Assembly (NCBI RefSeq): GCF_003065485.1
Contig: NZ_CP026951.1
Span: forward strand, 124,001 to 188,000
Direction of reading: 5' to 3'
Source: Salinibacterium hongtaonis
GTDB lineage: Bacteria > Actinomycetota > Actinomycetes > Actinomycetales > Microbacteriaceae
Length of the DNA stretch: 64,000 bases
The notes under the pieces were generated by a model. It was not told where the DNA came from, did not search any database, and saw nothing but the letters and a program-made list of their open reading frames with translations. The translations under genes and the position numbers were made by a program. Below are positions 1 to 9,292 of the stretch, one piece after another (the first letter of the stretch is position 1; each line of letters starts with the position of its first letter).

Positions 1-370
1 CCATGCGCTTGTCGATGCCGCTGTCGTCGGCGATGGGGGTTTCGGCGATCGCGGGCGCGGTCGTCACGATCGAGTCGAGCTTGATCTCGACCCCGCCAAG
101 CTTGACGCGCTCGTCGTGCTTGAGCTCACCCGTCGCGGTGAGGAAGGTTCCCTGGGCGAGGCCAGAAATGGTGTCGGCGAGGGCGTCTTCGAGGGGCGCG
201 CCATCCTCTCCGAAGGCGCGCGGGTGCACCAGCTGCACGGCGCCGCTCTCGTCGCGCAGTACGACAAACTGCACCTTCTTCTGATCACGCACCGTCTCGA
301 CCCAGCCGGAAACAGAGGTGGGACCGTCGGATGCCGCGGCCAGGTTCTTAATAAGGGTGCGTTCGCTCAC
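1..370 (-). CDS. aspS: Aspartate--tRNA ligase, N-terminal part (cut by window edge)
   Basis: Charges tRNA with aspartate in the cytoplasm. Only the first 123 or so codons are inside the window. Translated from the GTG at 370, the protein begins MSERTLIKNLAAA and shows an OB-fold anticodon-binding domain, with SGWVETVRDQKKVQFVVLRD at about residues 18-37, as in AspRS/AsnRS proteins. The catalytic core lies outside the window. A -10 box (TAGACT) ends six bases before the GTG, so the message is probably leaderless. The gene is divergent from the histidine phosphatase gene with a 58 bp gap. Actinobacterial AspRS enzymes of this short type are often non-discriminating, but that cannot be judged from this fragment. 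Confidence 0.85.
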   Translation of the reverse strand, partial: MSERTLIKNLAAASDGPTSVSGWVETVRDQKKVQFVVLRDESGAVQLVHPRAFGEDGAPLEDALADTISGLAQGTFLTATGELKHDERVKLGGVEIKLDSIVTTAPAIAETPIADDSGIDKRM

Positions 371-376
371 TCAGTC

Positions 377-382
377 AGTCTA
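377..382 (-). promoter_or_regulatory. -10 box of leaderless promoter for aspS
   Basis: On the minus strand TAGACT is followed by exactly six bases and then the GTG start. No Shine-Dalgarno sequence is present. Same spacing as nine other sites in the two flanks. Confidence 0.6.
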
Positions 383-416
383 AAGGCGCTGGGCCGGAGG
401 TTCAGGATCGTTTGCC

Positions 417-422
417 TAGACT
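417..422 (+). promoter_or_regulatory. -10 box of leaderless promoter for the cytochrome c biogenesis operon
   Basis: TAGACT, six bases, then the GTG start at 429. It mirrors the aspS promoter on the other strand, so this 58 bp gap holds two divergent leaderless promoters. Confidence 0.6.
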
Positions 423-428
423 GGTCTC

Positions 429-1067
429 GTGCCCGCGAATCTCATTCATCTCGTGCGCCACGGCGAGGTTCATAACCCGCAGGGCGTTCTCTATGGCCGT
501 ATCCCGGGATACCACCTCTCAGAGCTGGGTCACAAGATGGCGGAGGTCGCCGCCGACTCCTTTGATGGGCATCCGATCACTGCCCTGTATGCATCGCCTT
601 TGCAGCGTGCGCAGGAATCCGCCCAGCCGTGGAGCGACCGGTTCGGCCTCGACATCGTCACAGAAGATCGCATCATCGAGCCGACCAACAAGTTCGAGGG
701 CAAGACCTTCGAGTTCGGACCGCAGGTGCTGCTGCGCCCGCAGTCGTGGCCCTGGGTCGTCAACCCGTGGCTGCCGAGCTGGGGCGAGCCATTTGCGAGC
801 GTTGCCGACCGCATGCTCGCCGCAATCGAAGATGCCTGGTCGAATGCCGACGGAGGCGAGGTGGTGATGGTGAGTCACCAGATGCCCATCGTTATGGTGC
901 AGCGCTATGTGTCTGGTCGCCGGTTGCCGCATGACCCGCGCAAGCGCCGGTGCAGCCTGTCGAGCATCACGACGCTTGAGCGTCGCGACGATGTTTTTGT
1001 TGAGGTCGGCTACTCAGAGCCGGCGGCGGCTCTGCTCGGGCAGGCCGCAGATTTTGGAGCAGTGTGA
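429..1067 (+). CDS. Histidine phosphatase family protein
   Basis: Branch of the phosphoglycerate-mutase-like superfamily, which hydrolyses phosphate esters through a phospho-histidine. The catalytic RHG motif is at residues 10-12 (HLVRHGE), and a second conserved His lies in MVSHQMP at about residue 148. The length, 212 aa, is normal for the family. The GTG at 429 was chosen because it sits six bases after a TAGACT -10 box and directly before the RHG motif. The stop overlaps the GTG of the next gene, so it is the first gene of the resA-ccdA-resB-ccsB operon. The substrate is unknown. In many actinobacteria a gene of this type leads this operon, but I cannot assign it a role in cytochrome c maturation. 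Confidence 0.85.
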   Translation: MPANLIHLVRHGEVHNPQGVLYGRIPGYHLSELGHKMAEVAADSFDGHPITALYASPLQRAQESAQPWSDRFGLDIVTEDRIIEPTNKFEGKTFEFGPQVLLRPQSWPWVVNPWLPSWGEPFASVADRMLAAIEDAWSNADGGEVVMVSHQMPIVMVQRYVSGRRLPHDPRKRRCSLSSITTLERRDDVFVEVGYSEPAAALLGQAADFGAV

Positions 1068-1672
1068 CCGTGAACCGCCGTTCGTCGCTGCGCAGCGTGA
1101 TCACGATTGCCGCTGTGGCCGCCATTGCCCTCACGGGCTGCACGAGCGACCCGCTTGCCGCTAAGTACGGCAACGGCGGGACCACCAATTACACGTCGAG
1201 CGACGGGACGGTGACGGAGGTCCCCGCCGAGAATCGCGCCGACCCCATGGAATTTGAGGGAGTAACCGACGGCGGCATCGACATCAGCAGCGCCGACTAT
1301 GCCGGCGACGTTGTCGTGGTGAACTTTTGGTACGCCAACTGTGCGCCGTGCCGCGCCGAGGCTCCCGACCTGCAGGAGATTAGCGCCCGTTATGCCGATA
1401 AAGGCGTCTCGTTCGTCGGAGTGAACATTCGGGATCAACCGGAGACGGCACTCGCCTTTGCACGCAAGTACAGCATCACCTACCCCTCGATCATCGACGC
1501 CGAATCCGGGGCTGCCCGCCTAGCGTTTGCCGGTCACGTGCCGCCGAGCGCTGTTCCGACCACCATCGTGCTCGACAAGCAGGGGCGGGTTGCTGCGCGG
1601 TTCCTCGGCCAGATCACGTCGCCGTCGAACCTCGACACGGTGATTCGTGACCTGCTGGCTGAGGGCGCGTAG
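1064..1672 (+). CDS. resA: TlpA/ResA-type thiol-disulfide oxidoreductase (lipoprotein)
   Basis: Extracytoplasmic thioredoxin-like protein that reduces the haem-binding cysteines of apocytochrome c. A signal peptide with lipobox LTGC (Cys 26) anchors it to the membrane. The redox motif CAPC is at residues 93-96 inside [15 protein letters not shown], followed by a thioredoxin fold ending in a VPTTIVLD strand. Length 202 aa, as expected. The start GTG overlaps the upstream stop; a second GTG six bases later is an alternative. It lies directly upstream of ccdA, the membrane protein that would feed it electrons. Confidence 0.9.
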   Translation: MTVNRRSSLRSVITIAAVAAIALTGCTSDPLAAKYGNGGTTNYTSSDGTVTEVPAENRADPMEFEGVTDGGIDISSADYAGDVVVVNFWYANCAPCRAEAPDLQEISARYADKGVSFVGVNIRDQPETALAFARKYSITYPSIIDAESGAARLAFAGHVPPSAVPTTIVLDKQGRVAARFLGQITSPSNLDTVIRDLLAEGA

Positions 1673-2427
1673 TGGATTCCATCTACGAGATCGTCACTGA
1701 GGGCACGCTGCTTCTTGCAGTGCCGCTTGCGCTTCTCGCGGGCTTCGTGTCGTTTGCATCTCCCTGCGTGCTGCCGCTCGTGCCGGGGTACCTGGGTTAC
1801 ATCGGCGGCGTCACCGAAGCAGCCGAGTCGGTGGGCGACCGCCGCAGGGCACGCAACCGCCTGCTTCTGGGCGTTCTGCTCTTTGTGCTGGGGTTCAGCG
1901 TTGTTTTTGTGGCCTTCGGCATGATCTTTGGCGTGGCCGGCCTGCTGCTGGCGCCCTGGATGGATCTGATCACGCGCATCGCCGGAGTGGTGATCATCAT
2001 CATGGGCCTGGTCTTTATTGGTCAGTTCACGGCGCTGCAACGCACCATCAAGCCACGGTGGAAGGCGGCGACGGGGCTCGCCGGGGCTCCGTTCCTCGGT
2101 CTCGTCTTCGGCCTCGGTTGGGCTCCCTGCATGGGTCCGACTCTCGCGGCCGTTCTTGCGCTGAGCCTCGAGGGTGGCTCGCCCGCCAGGGGGGCGTTCC
2201 TGGGCCTGGCCTACTGTCTCGGCCTCGGCATCCCGTTTCTTCTTGTGGCTCTCGGCTTTGGCTGGGTGGCCGGTTCTGTCGCGTGGCTCAAGCGCCACAT
2301 CCGCATCATCAACATCATCGGGGGAGCCGTTCTCGTGCTCATCGGAATCGCCATGGTCACAGGGCTGTGGACTCAATTCACGTCATACCTAGGTTCGGTG
2401 ATTGGCAGCTTTGTCACGGCCATCTGA
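1672..2427 (+). CDS. ccdA: Cytochrome c biogenesis protein CcdA
   Basis: Integral membrane protein that carries reducing equivalents from cytoplasmic thioredoxin to ResA outside. About six hydrophobic segments are visible. The two redox cysteines are seen: Cys 32 in [19 protein letters not shown] and Cys 153 in [12 protein letters not shown], both strongly conserved contexts in the DsbD/CcdA family. Length 251 aa is typical. The GTG start shares its first base with the resA stop codon. The next gene, resB, probably starts inside the last 26 bases of ccdA, so the genes are translationally coupled. Confidence 0.93.
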   Translation: MDSIYEIVTEGTLLLAVPLALLAGFVSFASPCVLPLVPGYLGYIGGVTEAAESVGDRRRARNRLLLGVLLFVLGFSVVFVAFGMIFGVAGLLLAPWMDLITRIAGVVIIIMGLVFIGQFTALQRTIKPRWKAATGLAGAPFLGLVFGLGWAPCMGPTLAAVLALSLEGGSPARGAFLGLAYCLGLGIPFLLVALGFGWVAGSVAWLKRHIRIINIIGGAVLVLIGIAMVTGLWTQFTSYLGSVIGSFVTAI

Positions 2428-4048
2428 TCACATTGATTCGCCAGCGGGCGCGCCGCGCAAGAAGGGCGATGTCTCGCAGCCTGCCCTGGGCTTTGTGGGG
2501 TATCTGAGGTTTTTCTGGCGCCAGCTCACGAGCATGCGAACGGCGCTCGTCCTGCTGCTGTTGCTCGCCCTCGCGGCCATCCCCGGCTCGCTCGTGCCGC
2601 AGCGGTCGTCCGACCCTAACGGCGTTGCACAGTACTTCGACGACAACCCCGAGCTCGCCGACGTGCTCGACTGGTTCCAACTGTTCGACGTGTTTGGCTC
2701 GGTGTGGTTCTCGGCCATTTACCTGCTGCTCTTCACCTCGTTGATCGGGTGCGTGATCCCGCGCACCACTCACCATCTCAAGGCGCTGCGCACTCCGCCT
2801 CCTAAGACTCCTGCCCGCCTCGAGCGGCTGGAATCGTATGAGAGTCACACGGCAGAAGGGGTGGATGCCGCCGAGGCGATCGAATCGGCGCGCGCCCAGT
2901 TGCGCCGGTCTGGCTACCGGGTTCGGCTCTACAACAAGCCGGGCGAGCTCTCGGTCTCTGCCGAGCGCGGCTACCTGCGCGAAACCGGCAACCTGGTGTT
3001 CCATACGGCTCTCATCGGAGTACTCGCCGCCGTGGGAATCGGCAGCGGCTTCTCTTATGACGGGCAGAAAGTCGTCGTGGAGGGTGAGCCGTTCGTGAAC
3101 GTGCTCAACGACTTCGACAGCTTCAACCCGGGGCGGTTCTTTGACGAGACCACCATGCCGCCGTACCGGTTGGTGCTCAACAAGTTCTCGGCCGAATACG
3201 AGCTCGAAAACCGCGACGCGTTCGGCTTTGCCAGCGGGTTCGAAGCCGACGTCACGGTCTATGAGCAGGGCGCGGAGCCCTATGACGCGCAGGTCATGGT
3301 GAACGAACCCCTCAACATCATGGGCCAGGAGACCTACCTCGTCGGCAACGGTTATGCCCCCCATGTGACGGTGACGGATGCCGACGGCAACATCGCCTTC
3401 ACGGGCCCGATCCCGTTTATTCCGCAGGACGGCAACCTCACCTCGCTGGGCATCATCAAGGTTCCGGATGCTCTGCCGGAGCAGATCGGCATGCGCGGGT
3501 TCTTCTACCCCACGGCTGGCCAGCTCGAATCCGGCGCGTTCACCTCGACCTTCCCCGACCTGTTCGACCCTCTGCTCACGCTCAATGTGTACACGGGCGA
3601 TCTCGGCATCGACGGCGGAACCCCGCGCTCGGTGTACTCGCTCAATGTCGACTCGATGACCGAGATCGTTGGCGGCGACTCGGGGCTCAAGTCGATCGCG
3701 CTTCGCCCGGGGGAGTCGTATGAGCTGCCCAATGGCCTCGGAACCGTGACCTTTGACGATGCCAGTGCCGACGGCGAGGGCGAGAGCGTGGCCAGGTTCG
3801 CCTCGTTCGATGTCCACTACGACCCCACGGGCGTCTGGGTCGCGACCTTCGCGGCGCTCGTCATCCTGGGGCTCATGGCAGGTCTCTTCGTTCCGCGCCG
3901 CAGGGTGTGGGTTAAGGCCGTTGAGACGGCGGATGGGCTGCGGCTCGAATATGCGGGACTCGCCAGGGGCGATGACCCCGGTTTGGCTGCGGCAGTGCAG
4001 CAATTGGCTCAGCGCCACCAGGCGTCACTGAAGGTTAGGCTTGACTAA
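2402..4048 (+). CDS. resB: Cytochrome c biogenesis protein ResB
   Basis: Membrane part of the system II cytochrome c synthetase, which works with CcsB to deliver and attach haem. Three hydrophobic segments near the N-terminus (about residues 45-65, 98-118 and 195-220), a large extracytoplasmic domain, and a last membrane segment at about residues 480-500 fit the ResB fold. The GSLVPQR stretch after the first segment is typical. Length 548 aa. The start is uncertain: TTG at 2402 gives an overlap with ccdA, and later GTG codons would shorten the poorly conserved N-terminus. The stop overlaps the ATG of ccsB. Confidence 0.9.
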   Translation: MAALSRPSDHIDSPAGAPRKKGDVSQPALGFVGYLRFFWRQLTSMRTALVLLLLLALAAIPGSLVPQRSSDPNGVAQYFDDNPELADVLDWFQLFDVFGSVWFSAIYLLLFTSLIGCVIPRTTHHLKALRTPPPKTPARLERLESYESHTAEGVDAAEAIESARAQLRRSGYRVRLYNKPGELSVSAERGYLRETGNLVFHTALIGVLAAVGIGSGFSYDGQKVVVEGEPFVNVLNDFDSFNPGRFFDETTMPPYRLVLNKFSAEYELENRDAFGFASGFEADVTVYEQGAEPYDAQVMVNEPLNIMGQETYLVGNGYAPHVTVTDADGNIAFTGPIPFIPQDGNLTSLGIIKVPDALPEQIGMRGFFYPTAGQLESGAFTSTFPDLFDPLLTLNVYTGDLGIDGGTPRSVYSLNVDSMTEIVGGDSGLKSIALRPGESYELPNGLGTVTFDDASADGEGESVARFASFDVHYDPTGVWVATFAALVILGLMAGLFVPRRRVWVKAVETADGLRLEYAGLARGDDPGLAAAVQQLAQRHQASLKVRLD

Positions 4049-5013
4049 TGGCAGCAACGCTCGATTCCTATTCGCTGATCGCGATCTACTCCGCGATGTC
4101 GGTGTACACGCTCGCGTTCATCTTCTTTGCAGTCGATCTCGCAAAGCGATCTGCGGCCAGCGCCACTACCGCCACGTCGGGGGCGCTCACCGAGGCGCAG
4201 CTCGCGAGCAGCGGCACCGGATCGACCGCGACGCTCACGCGCCAGCCAGAAGCATCCGCCGCCGCACCCCGCTATCCGTTTGAGCGCATCGCGTTTGCGC
4301 TCACGGTAATCGCGACCGTGCTGCACGTTGCGGCCGTCGTGCTGCGCGGCATCGCCCAGGGGTTTGTGCCGTGGGCCAATATGTTCGAGTTCTCGCTCAC
4401 CTCGTCGGCCATCGTCGCCGTCGTGTTCGTTGCGCTGCAGTTCTGGCAGAACCTTAAGTTCCTCGGCGCGTACATGACGGGCTTCGTGCTGCTGTCGCTC
4501 GGACTCGGGGTTGTGAACTTCTACGTTCCGGTCAAGCCGCTGCCCGATGCGCTCGACTCGTACTGGCTCGTCATTCACGTGTTCGTTGCCGCTCTTGCGA
4601 CCGCGCTCTTCGCCGTCGGCGCGGGCCTCTCGCTCGTGCAGCTACTGCAGGCCCGCCGCGAGAAGGGCGGCAAGGGCCTCGGCTTCTTGCGCACGCTGCC
4701 CGACTCGATTCGTCTCGAGAACCTTGCCTACCTCGTCACCGTGGTTGGCTTCGTGTTCTGGACCTTCACCCTCGTCGCCGGTGCCGTTTGGGCCGAGCGT
4801 GCGTGGGGTCGCTACTGGGGCTGGGACACCAAGGAGGTGTGGACGTTTATCATCTGGACTGTCTACGCCGGCTACATTCACGCCCGTGCCACGCGAGGCT
4901 GGCGCGGTGCCCGTTCGGCATGGCTGGCCCTCATCGGCTTCGGCTCCGTGCTGTTCAACTACACGATCGTCAACCTCTTCTTCAAGGGGCTGCACAGCTA
5001 CAGCGGGCTCTAA
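4048..5013 (+). CDS. ccsB: c-type cytochrome biogenesis protein CcsB (ResC)
   Basis: Haem-handling membrane protein of system II cytochrome c maturation. It carries the tryptophan-rich WWD motif (WGRYWGWDTKE, residues 253-263) that defines this family, plus His 93, His 177 and His 276, candidates for haem ligands. About eight hydrophobic segments are visible, and 321 aa is usual for actinobacterial CcsB. The ATG overlaps the resB stop (TAATG). It is the last gene of the five-gene operon. menC faces it tail to tail four bases downstream. Confidence 0.93.
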   Translation: MAATLDSYSLIAIYSAMSVYTLAFIFFAVDLAKRSAASATTATSGALTEAQLASSGTGSTATLTRQPEASAAAPRYPFERIAFALTVIATVLHVAAVVLRGIAQGFVPWANMFEFSLTSSAIVAVVFVALQFWQNLKFLGAYMTGFVLLSLGLGVVNFYVPVKPLPDALDSYWLVIHVFVAALATALFAVGAGLSLVQLLQARREKGGKGLGFLRTLPDSIRLENLAYLVTVVGFVFWTFTLVAGAVWAERAWGRYWGWDTKEVWTFIIWTVYAGYIHARATRGWRGARSAWLALIGFGSVLFNYTIVNLFFKGLHSYSGL

Positions 5014-5017
5014 GGGC

Positions 5018-5998
5018 CTATCCCTCCAGCAGGGAGTGGCAGCGGCGTAGTCGCTGCAGCCACCAGTCACGCCGGTCCGCGGATGCCGCGTGCCGGTCGA
5101 GCAGCTGTGCACTCAGGTCGATTCTGCGCACCTCGATGGCGCCGTCGTGGGGCAGCAGCGGAGCATCCGTAACATCCTCCGCCAGCAGCGCGGCCGTGCC
5201 GAGCCCGCAGTCAAACTGAAGCTCGGGCAATGCCGCCGCAAGATGGGCGCCCATTGAGAGCCCAACGCTCGTGTCGAGTGCACTGGAGACCACCACGGGT
5301 AGCCCGGCCTCGGCAACGATGCGGGCGGCCGCGCTGATGCCGCCGAGGGGCTGCGCCTTGATCACGAGCAGGTCGGCCGCACCGGCCCGGGCGACAGCGA
5401 GTGGGTCTGCCGCCTTGCGCACGCTTTCGTCGGCCGCGATCGGCACATCCATGTAGTGCACGCGGGAGCGGATCTCGGCGAGTTCAGCGACGGTCGCGCA
5501 CGGCTGCTCAACATATTCGAGGTCGAACTCGGCCATGGCGTGGATCGCACGCTCGGCCTCATCGACGGTCCAGGCGCCGTTGGCATCCAGACGGATGCGA
5601 CCCTCCGGCCCGAGGTAGGCGCGCACGGCGGCGACGCGGGCGACGTCGTCGGCAAGGGTCGCGCCGGGATCGGCGACCTTGACCTTGACGGTGCGGCACC
5701 CGGCGAATCGGTCGAGGATCTCGGGGACACGGTCGGGGGTGACGACCGGGAGCGTGGCGTTGACAGGGATGCGGTCGCGCAGCAGGGGAGGAGTGGTGCC
5801 CCAACCAAAGTCGATTGCGGCGGCCAGCCAGGTCGCCGCCTCGGAGTCGTCGTACTCCACGAACGGCGAAAACTCGGTTGCGCCGTGGGGGCCGGTGAGC
5901 AGCAGCGCCTCGCGCACCGTGATGCCGCGAAACCGCGTTCGCAGGGGAAGGGCGACGACACGGGCGGATTCGAGCAGGTCATCCACGGAGGGGAGCAT
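5018..5998 (-). CDS. menC: o-Succinylbenzoate synthase
   Basis: Dehydrates SHCHC to o-succinylbenzoate in menaquinone synthesis. It is an enolase-superfamily protein with the expected catalytic set: KVK (Lys 105 and 107), metal ligands Asp 138 (RLDANGAW), Glu 164 (VEQPC) and Asp 190 (AADES), and Lys 214 (VIKAQPLGG). The ATG at 5998 gives 326 aa beginning MLPSVDDLLESARVV, which matches the usual start in actinobacteria; the open frame continues upstream without family similarity. It is convergent with ccsB. menB and menE lie just beyond on the other strand. Confidence 0.93.
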   Translation of the reverse strand: MLPSVDDLLESARVVALPLRTRFRGITVREALLLTGPHGATEFSPFVEYDDSEAATWLAAAIDFGWGTTPPLLRDRIPVNATLPVVTPDRVPEILDRFAGCRTVKVKVADPGATLADDVARVAAVRAYLGPEGRIRLDANGAWTVDEAERAIHAMAEFDLEYVEQPCATVAELAEIRSRVHYMDVPIAADESVRKAADPLAVARAGAADLLVIKAQPLGGISAAARIVAEAGLPVVVSSALDTSVGLSMGAHLAAALPELQFDCGLGTAALLAEDVTDAPLLPHDGAIEVRRIDLSAQLLDRHAASADRRDWWLQRLRRCHSLLEG

Positions 5999-6057
5999 GT
6001 GACCAGTGTGCCAAGATATGGCCACTCGCGGGGCTCGGCGGGGGAGGGGCCGTTGGT

Positions 6058-6063
6058 TAGGCT
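6058..6063 (+). promoter_or_regulatory. -10 box of leaderless promoter
   Basis: TAGGCT, six bases, then the ATG at 6070. Confidence 0.5.
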
Positions 6064-6069
6064 CGGCGT

Positions 6070-6432
6070 ATGGATGTCGATACGGGTTCCGCAGCGCCGG
6101 GCCAGGCGGGTGCTGCCGCCGCGAACGCTGCGGTGAGACGCGAGCTGCCTCAGTGGTTGCTCGGCGTTGTCGGGCTCGGGCTGTCGCTTCTCGGCGTTCT
6201 CGCGGTGGTGATCGCGTTTGCGATTGCGTCGCCGGCATCCGCAACCGAGCAGACGTGGCTCATCGCCCGTGTGCTGGCGGGGGTCGCGAATGTGATGACG
6301 GTGGTCGGCGCTCTCTCCGGGCTTGTGGCGATCGTGCTGGGGATGGGCCGACGCTGGGGCGTTGCCGCGCTGATCGTGGGCATTCTGGGCAACCCGTGGC
6401 TGCAAGTGACGGTGCTGTCGGCGTTGAGCTGA
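6070..6432 (+). CDS. Small membrane protein of unknown function
   Basis: A 120-residue protein I cannot assign to a named family. The N-terminal 28 residues are Ala-rich and polar. Three hydrophobic stretches follow, at about residues 29-54, 65-90 and 95-117, so it is probably an integral membrane protein. Similar small proteins sit near menaquinone genes in related actinobacteria, but nothing in the sequence gives a function. The ATG is supported by a TAGGCT box six bases upstream. It stands alone between menC (opposite strand) and menB. Confidence 0.7.
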   Translation: MDVDTGSAAPGQAGAAAANAAVRRELPQWLLGVVGLGLSLLGVLAVVIAFAIASPASATEQTWLIARVLAGVANVMTVVGALSGLVAIVLGMGRRWGVAALIVGILGNPWLQVTVLSALS

Positions 6433-6490
6433 CGCGCTCGGCCGCCGCGCTCTGCGCACGCATCCGATGCCGCCGGGCAGCAAGCGCCCG

Positions 6491-6496
6491 TAGGCT
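6491..6496 (+). promoter_or_regulatory. -10 box of leaderless promoter for menB
   Basis: TAGGCT, six bases, then the menB ATG at 6503. The six bases are GGAGGC, but they touch the ATG and are too close to act as a normal Shine-Dalgarno site. Confidence 0.55.
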
Positions 6497-6502
6497 GGAG
6501 GC

Positions 6503-7408
6503 ATGCCAGTCTCCGAACTCTTCGACGCGTCCGTGTGGGTAACAGCCCCCGGCTTCGACGGCCTCACCGATGTGACCTACCACCATGACACCGCTGGCAG
6601 GGTTGCCCGCATCGCGATCGACCGGCCCGAGGTGCGCAACGCGTTTCGCCCGCACACGGTCGACGAACTGTATCGGGCACTCGACGATGCCCGCATGAAT
6701 CCGCGCATTGGGGTCGTGCTGCTCACGGGCAACGGACCGAGCCTCAAAGACGGTGGCTGGGCATTCTGCTCCGGAGGCGACCAGCGCATTCGCGGTCGCG
6801 ACGGCTACAAGTATGCCGACGGCGAGAACGCCACCGGCATCGACGCAGCGCGCAACGGACGTCTGCACATTCTTGAGGTTCAGCGCCTCATCCGGTTCAT
6901 GCCCAAGGTTGTTATCGCGGTCATTCCCGGCTGGGCTGCCGGCGGCGGGCACTCGCTACACGTGGTGTGTGACCTGAGCATCGCCTCGGCGGAGCACGGC
7001 AAGTTCAAGCAGACGGATGCCGATGTCGGCTCGTTCGATGCCGGCTACGGAAGCGCCTACTTTGCCCGCCAGATCGGGCAGAAGAATGCCCGCGAGGTGT
7101 TCTTCTTGGCCCGCGAATACAGCGCTCAACGCGCCTATGAGATGGGCGCCGTCAACGCGGTTGTGCCGCACGAACGGCTTGAGGCCGAAGCGTATGACTG
7201 GGCTCAGGAGATTCTGACCAAGTCACCCACTGCCATCCGCATGCTCAAGTTCGCCTTCAACGCCGTCGACGACGGGCTTGTCGGGCAGCAGGTATTCGCG
7301 GGGGAGGCCACGCGCCTGGCGTACGGCACCGACGAGGCCGTCGAGGGCCGCGACTCATTCTTGGAGAAGCGCGAGCCGGACTGGTCGCCCTACCCCTGGC
7401 AGTTCTAA
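6503..7408 (+). CDS. menB: 1,4-Dihydroxy-2-naphthoyl-CoA synthase
   Basis: Closes the naphthoquinol ring from o-succinylbenzoyl-CoA. This is a crotonase-fold protein with the MenB-specific segments: RPEVRNAFRPHTVDEL at about residue 38, GPSLKDGGWAFCSGGDQRIRG at about 77-98, the oxyanion-hole region GWAAGGGHSLHVVCDL at about 145-160 and DADVGSFDAGYGSAYFARQIG at about 172-192. Length 301 aa is normal. The start codon is fixed by the leaderless promoter spacing. menE follows after four bases, so the two are cotranscribed. Confidence 0.95.
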   Translation: MPVSELFDASVWVTAPGFDGLTDVTYHHDTAGRVARIAIDRPEVRNAFRPHTVDELYRALDDARMNPRIGVVLLTGNGPSLKDGGWAFCSGGDQRIRGRDGYKYADGENATGIDAARNGRLHILEVQRLIRFMPKVVIAVIPGWAAGGGHSLHVVCDLSIASAEHGKFKQTDADVGSFDAGYGSAYFARQIGQKNAREVFFLAREYSAQRAYEMGAVNAVVPHERLEAEAYDWAQEILTKSPTAIRMLKFAFNAVDDGLVGQQVFAGEATRLAYGTDEAVEGRDSFLEKREPDWSPYPWQF

Positions 7409-7412
7409 TCCG

Positions 7413-8549
7413 ATGATTCGGCGGCTGCGGGCGGTCGACGGGGCGCATGCCGCCACCGTCCATGTCGCGCTGCGGGAGGCCCTGGCGGGGGGCGACGCGA
7501 TCGTGCCGACTGCGGGCGCGGTCGGGCAGAAACCCGTTGCGCAGACCCTGCCTGACCGGGTCGACAAGAGGGTTGCGCTCGTTGTGCAGACGAGTGGATC
7601 GACGGGGCACTCCAAGGCGGTGGCGCTGAGCTCTGATGCGCTGCTGGCGGGCGCCGCGGCATCCGAATCCGCCCTCGGCGGCCCAGGCCAGTGGCTGCTT
7701 GCGCTGCCCGCCCACTACATCGCGGGCATCAATGTGCTTACCCGGTCGATCACGGCGGGCACCGACCCGGTGATCTATGACGCCCCGCGGTTCGACCCTG
7801 TGGAGTTTGCCCTGGCAGCTCAGCGGATGGACGCAGCTCTGCGGTTCACCTCCCTCGTGCCCACCCAGCTTGCCCGGTTGCTGGCCGCCGATCAGACCCT
7901 TGAGGTGCTGCGCCGCTTCGACCGCATTCTGGTGGGCGGGCAGGCGACCCCCCAGCCGCTGCTGGCGCGGGCCATCGAGGCGGGGCTCAACGTGACGCGC
8001 ACGTACGGGTCGAGCGAGACGGCCGGGGGATGCGTCTACGACGGAATCGCGCTGGCCGGCGTGGGCATTGAGATCGTTGACGGCGAAGTTCAGCTGAGTG
8101 GGCCGGTCCTGGCCGAGGGTTATCTGGGCGACCCGGAGCGCACGGAGTCCGCGTTCGAACTGCGCGACGGCACTCGCTTCTACCGAACGGGCGATACGGG
8201 GGAGATCGTCGACGGCGTGCTGCGTGTCACGGGTCGGCTCGATGACGTGATCGTGACCGGCGGGCTCAAGGTATCGCTTGGGGCGGTCGAACGAATCGTG
8301 CGGTCAATCTCAGGGCAGACGGAGGCCGTGGTCGTCTCGGTGGAACACGATCAGTGGGGCGAGGTTCCCGTCGTGGTGACGACCGTGCCGATTGGGTTGG
8401 CCGCCGTTCGCGCCGCAGTGGCCGCAGAGGAGCGGCCCGAGGCGCGCCCGCACCGAGTCATTGTGATCGACGAGCTGCCCCTGTTGGCGTCGCGAAAGCC
8501 AGACCGTCGCGCGATTCGGGCTATCGCCGAGGGGTCAGCCCGGTCTTAG
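7413..8549 (+). CDS. menE: o-Succinylbenzoate--CoA ligase
   Basis: Adenylate-forming ligase making OSB-CoA, the substrate of MenB. The phosphate-binding loop VQTSGSTGHSKAVALS (about residues 54-69), the YGSSETAGGCVYDG stretch (about 198) and the FYRTGDTGEI and GRLDDVIVTGGLKVSL stretches (about 255-290) are all present. Length 378 aa, the compact actinobacterial form. The ATG at 7413, four bases after menB, was chosen; the open frame extends further upstream but inside menB. The last 29 bases overlap the 3' end of the convergent glycosyltransferase gene. Confidence 0.92.
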   Translation: MIRRLRAVDGAHAATVHVALREALAGGDAIVPTAGAVGQKPVAQTLPDRVDKRVALVVQTSGSTGHSKAVALSSDALLAGAAASESALGGPGQWLLALPAHYIAGINVLTRSITAGTDPVIYDAPRFDPVEFALAAQRMDAALRFTSLVPTQLARLLAADQTLEVLRRFDRILVGGQATPQPLLARAIEAGLNVTRTYGSSETAGGCVYDGIALAGVGIEIVDGEVQLSGPVLAEGYLGDPERTESAFELRDGTRFYRTGDTGEIVDGVLRVTGRLDDVIVTGGLKVSLGAVERIVRSISGQTEAVVVSVEHDQWGEVPVVVTTVPIGLAAVRAAVAAEERPEARPHRVIVIDELPLLASRKPDRRAIRAIAEGSARS

Positions 8550-9258
8550 TGACCCAGCCGATGGCCTCGAACACGATTCCGGTCGACATTTTGGAGCGGC
8601 CGGATTCCCGCTCAATGAAGGTGATGGGAACCTCGTCGACGCGCAGCCCTAGCCGCTCCAGGTCAGACGCCACTTCAATTTGAAAGACGTAGCCCGCACC
8701 CTGCACATGCTGAAGGTCGATGGCCTCGAGGGCTGAACGCTCAAAGGCGCGAAATCCCGAGGTGAGGTCGCGCAGGCGTGATCGCAGCATGAGCCGGGCA
8801 TACGCCGTGCCGGCACGCGAGATCAGTCTGCGGTGCCACGGCCAATTGGTGACGGCGCCGCCGGGCATCCAGCGAGTGCCGATCGCGGCATCCGCTCCGT
8901 CGTCGAGGGCGGCGAGCAGGGCGGGGAGGTCGGCGGGGCGATGCGAGCCGTCGGCATCCATTTCGACGATGCGGTCGAATCCGTGCTCAATGGCCCAGGA
9001 GAAGCCGGCCAGGTAGGCGCGGCCGAGACCATCCTTGGCGCTGCGGTGCAGGGCTGCCACCTTGGCGTCTCGCGCGGCGAGGTCGTCGGCGAGCTGGCCG
9101 GTGCCATCGGGGCTGTTGTCGTCGACCACCAGCACATGGGCGGAGGGGACAGCCTCGCGCACGCCGAGAACAACGTGTTCGAGGCTGTCGATCTCGCAAT
9201 AGGTGGGAACGATCACGATGGTGCGCGGCCCGGGCGTTGCCGAATCAGAAGGTGCCAA
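8521..9258 (-). CDS. Polyprenol-phosphate mannose synthase (GT2 glycosyltransferase)
   Basis: Transfers mannose from GDP-mannose to polyprenyl phosphate at the inner face of the membrane. It has the GT2 motifs VPTYCEIDSLEHVV (about residues 18-31), VVDDNSPDGTG (43-53), EMDADGSHRP (98-107) and FQIEVASDLERLG near the C-terminus, as in DPM1/Ppm1 proteins. It is the 245 aa soluble form without the acyltransferase domain of some actinobacterial Ppm1 proteins. The TTG start is the best available; no strong ribosome site is visible. The PIG-V-like mannosyltransferase gene is just upstream on the same strand. Confidence 0.87.
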   Translation of the reverse strand: MAPSDSATPGPRTIVIVPTYCEIDSLEHVVLGVREAVPSAHVLVVDDNSPDGTGQLADDLAARDAKVAALHRSAKDGLGRAYLAGFSWAIEHGFDRIVEMDADGSHRPADLPALLAALDDGADAAIGTRWMPGGAVTNWPWHRRLISRAGTAYARLMLRSRLRDLTSGFRAFERSALEAIDLQHVQGAGYVFQIEVASDLERLGLRVDEVPITFIERESGRSKMSTGIVFEAIGWVTKTGLTPRR

Positions 9259-9292
9259 AGGAGATCATTTCGCTTCTATGGGTCTGTCGTGG

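Noticed and set aside
2414-4018. A 534-residue open frame antisense to resB
   Set aside because: It mirrors the codon periodicity of resB, has no recognisable domain, and resB itself has clear family motifs.
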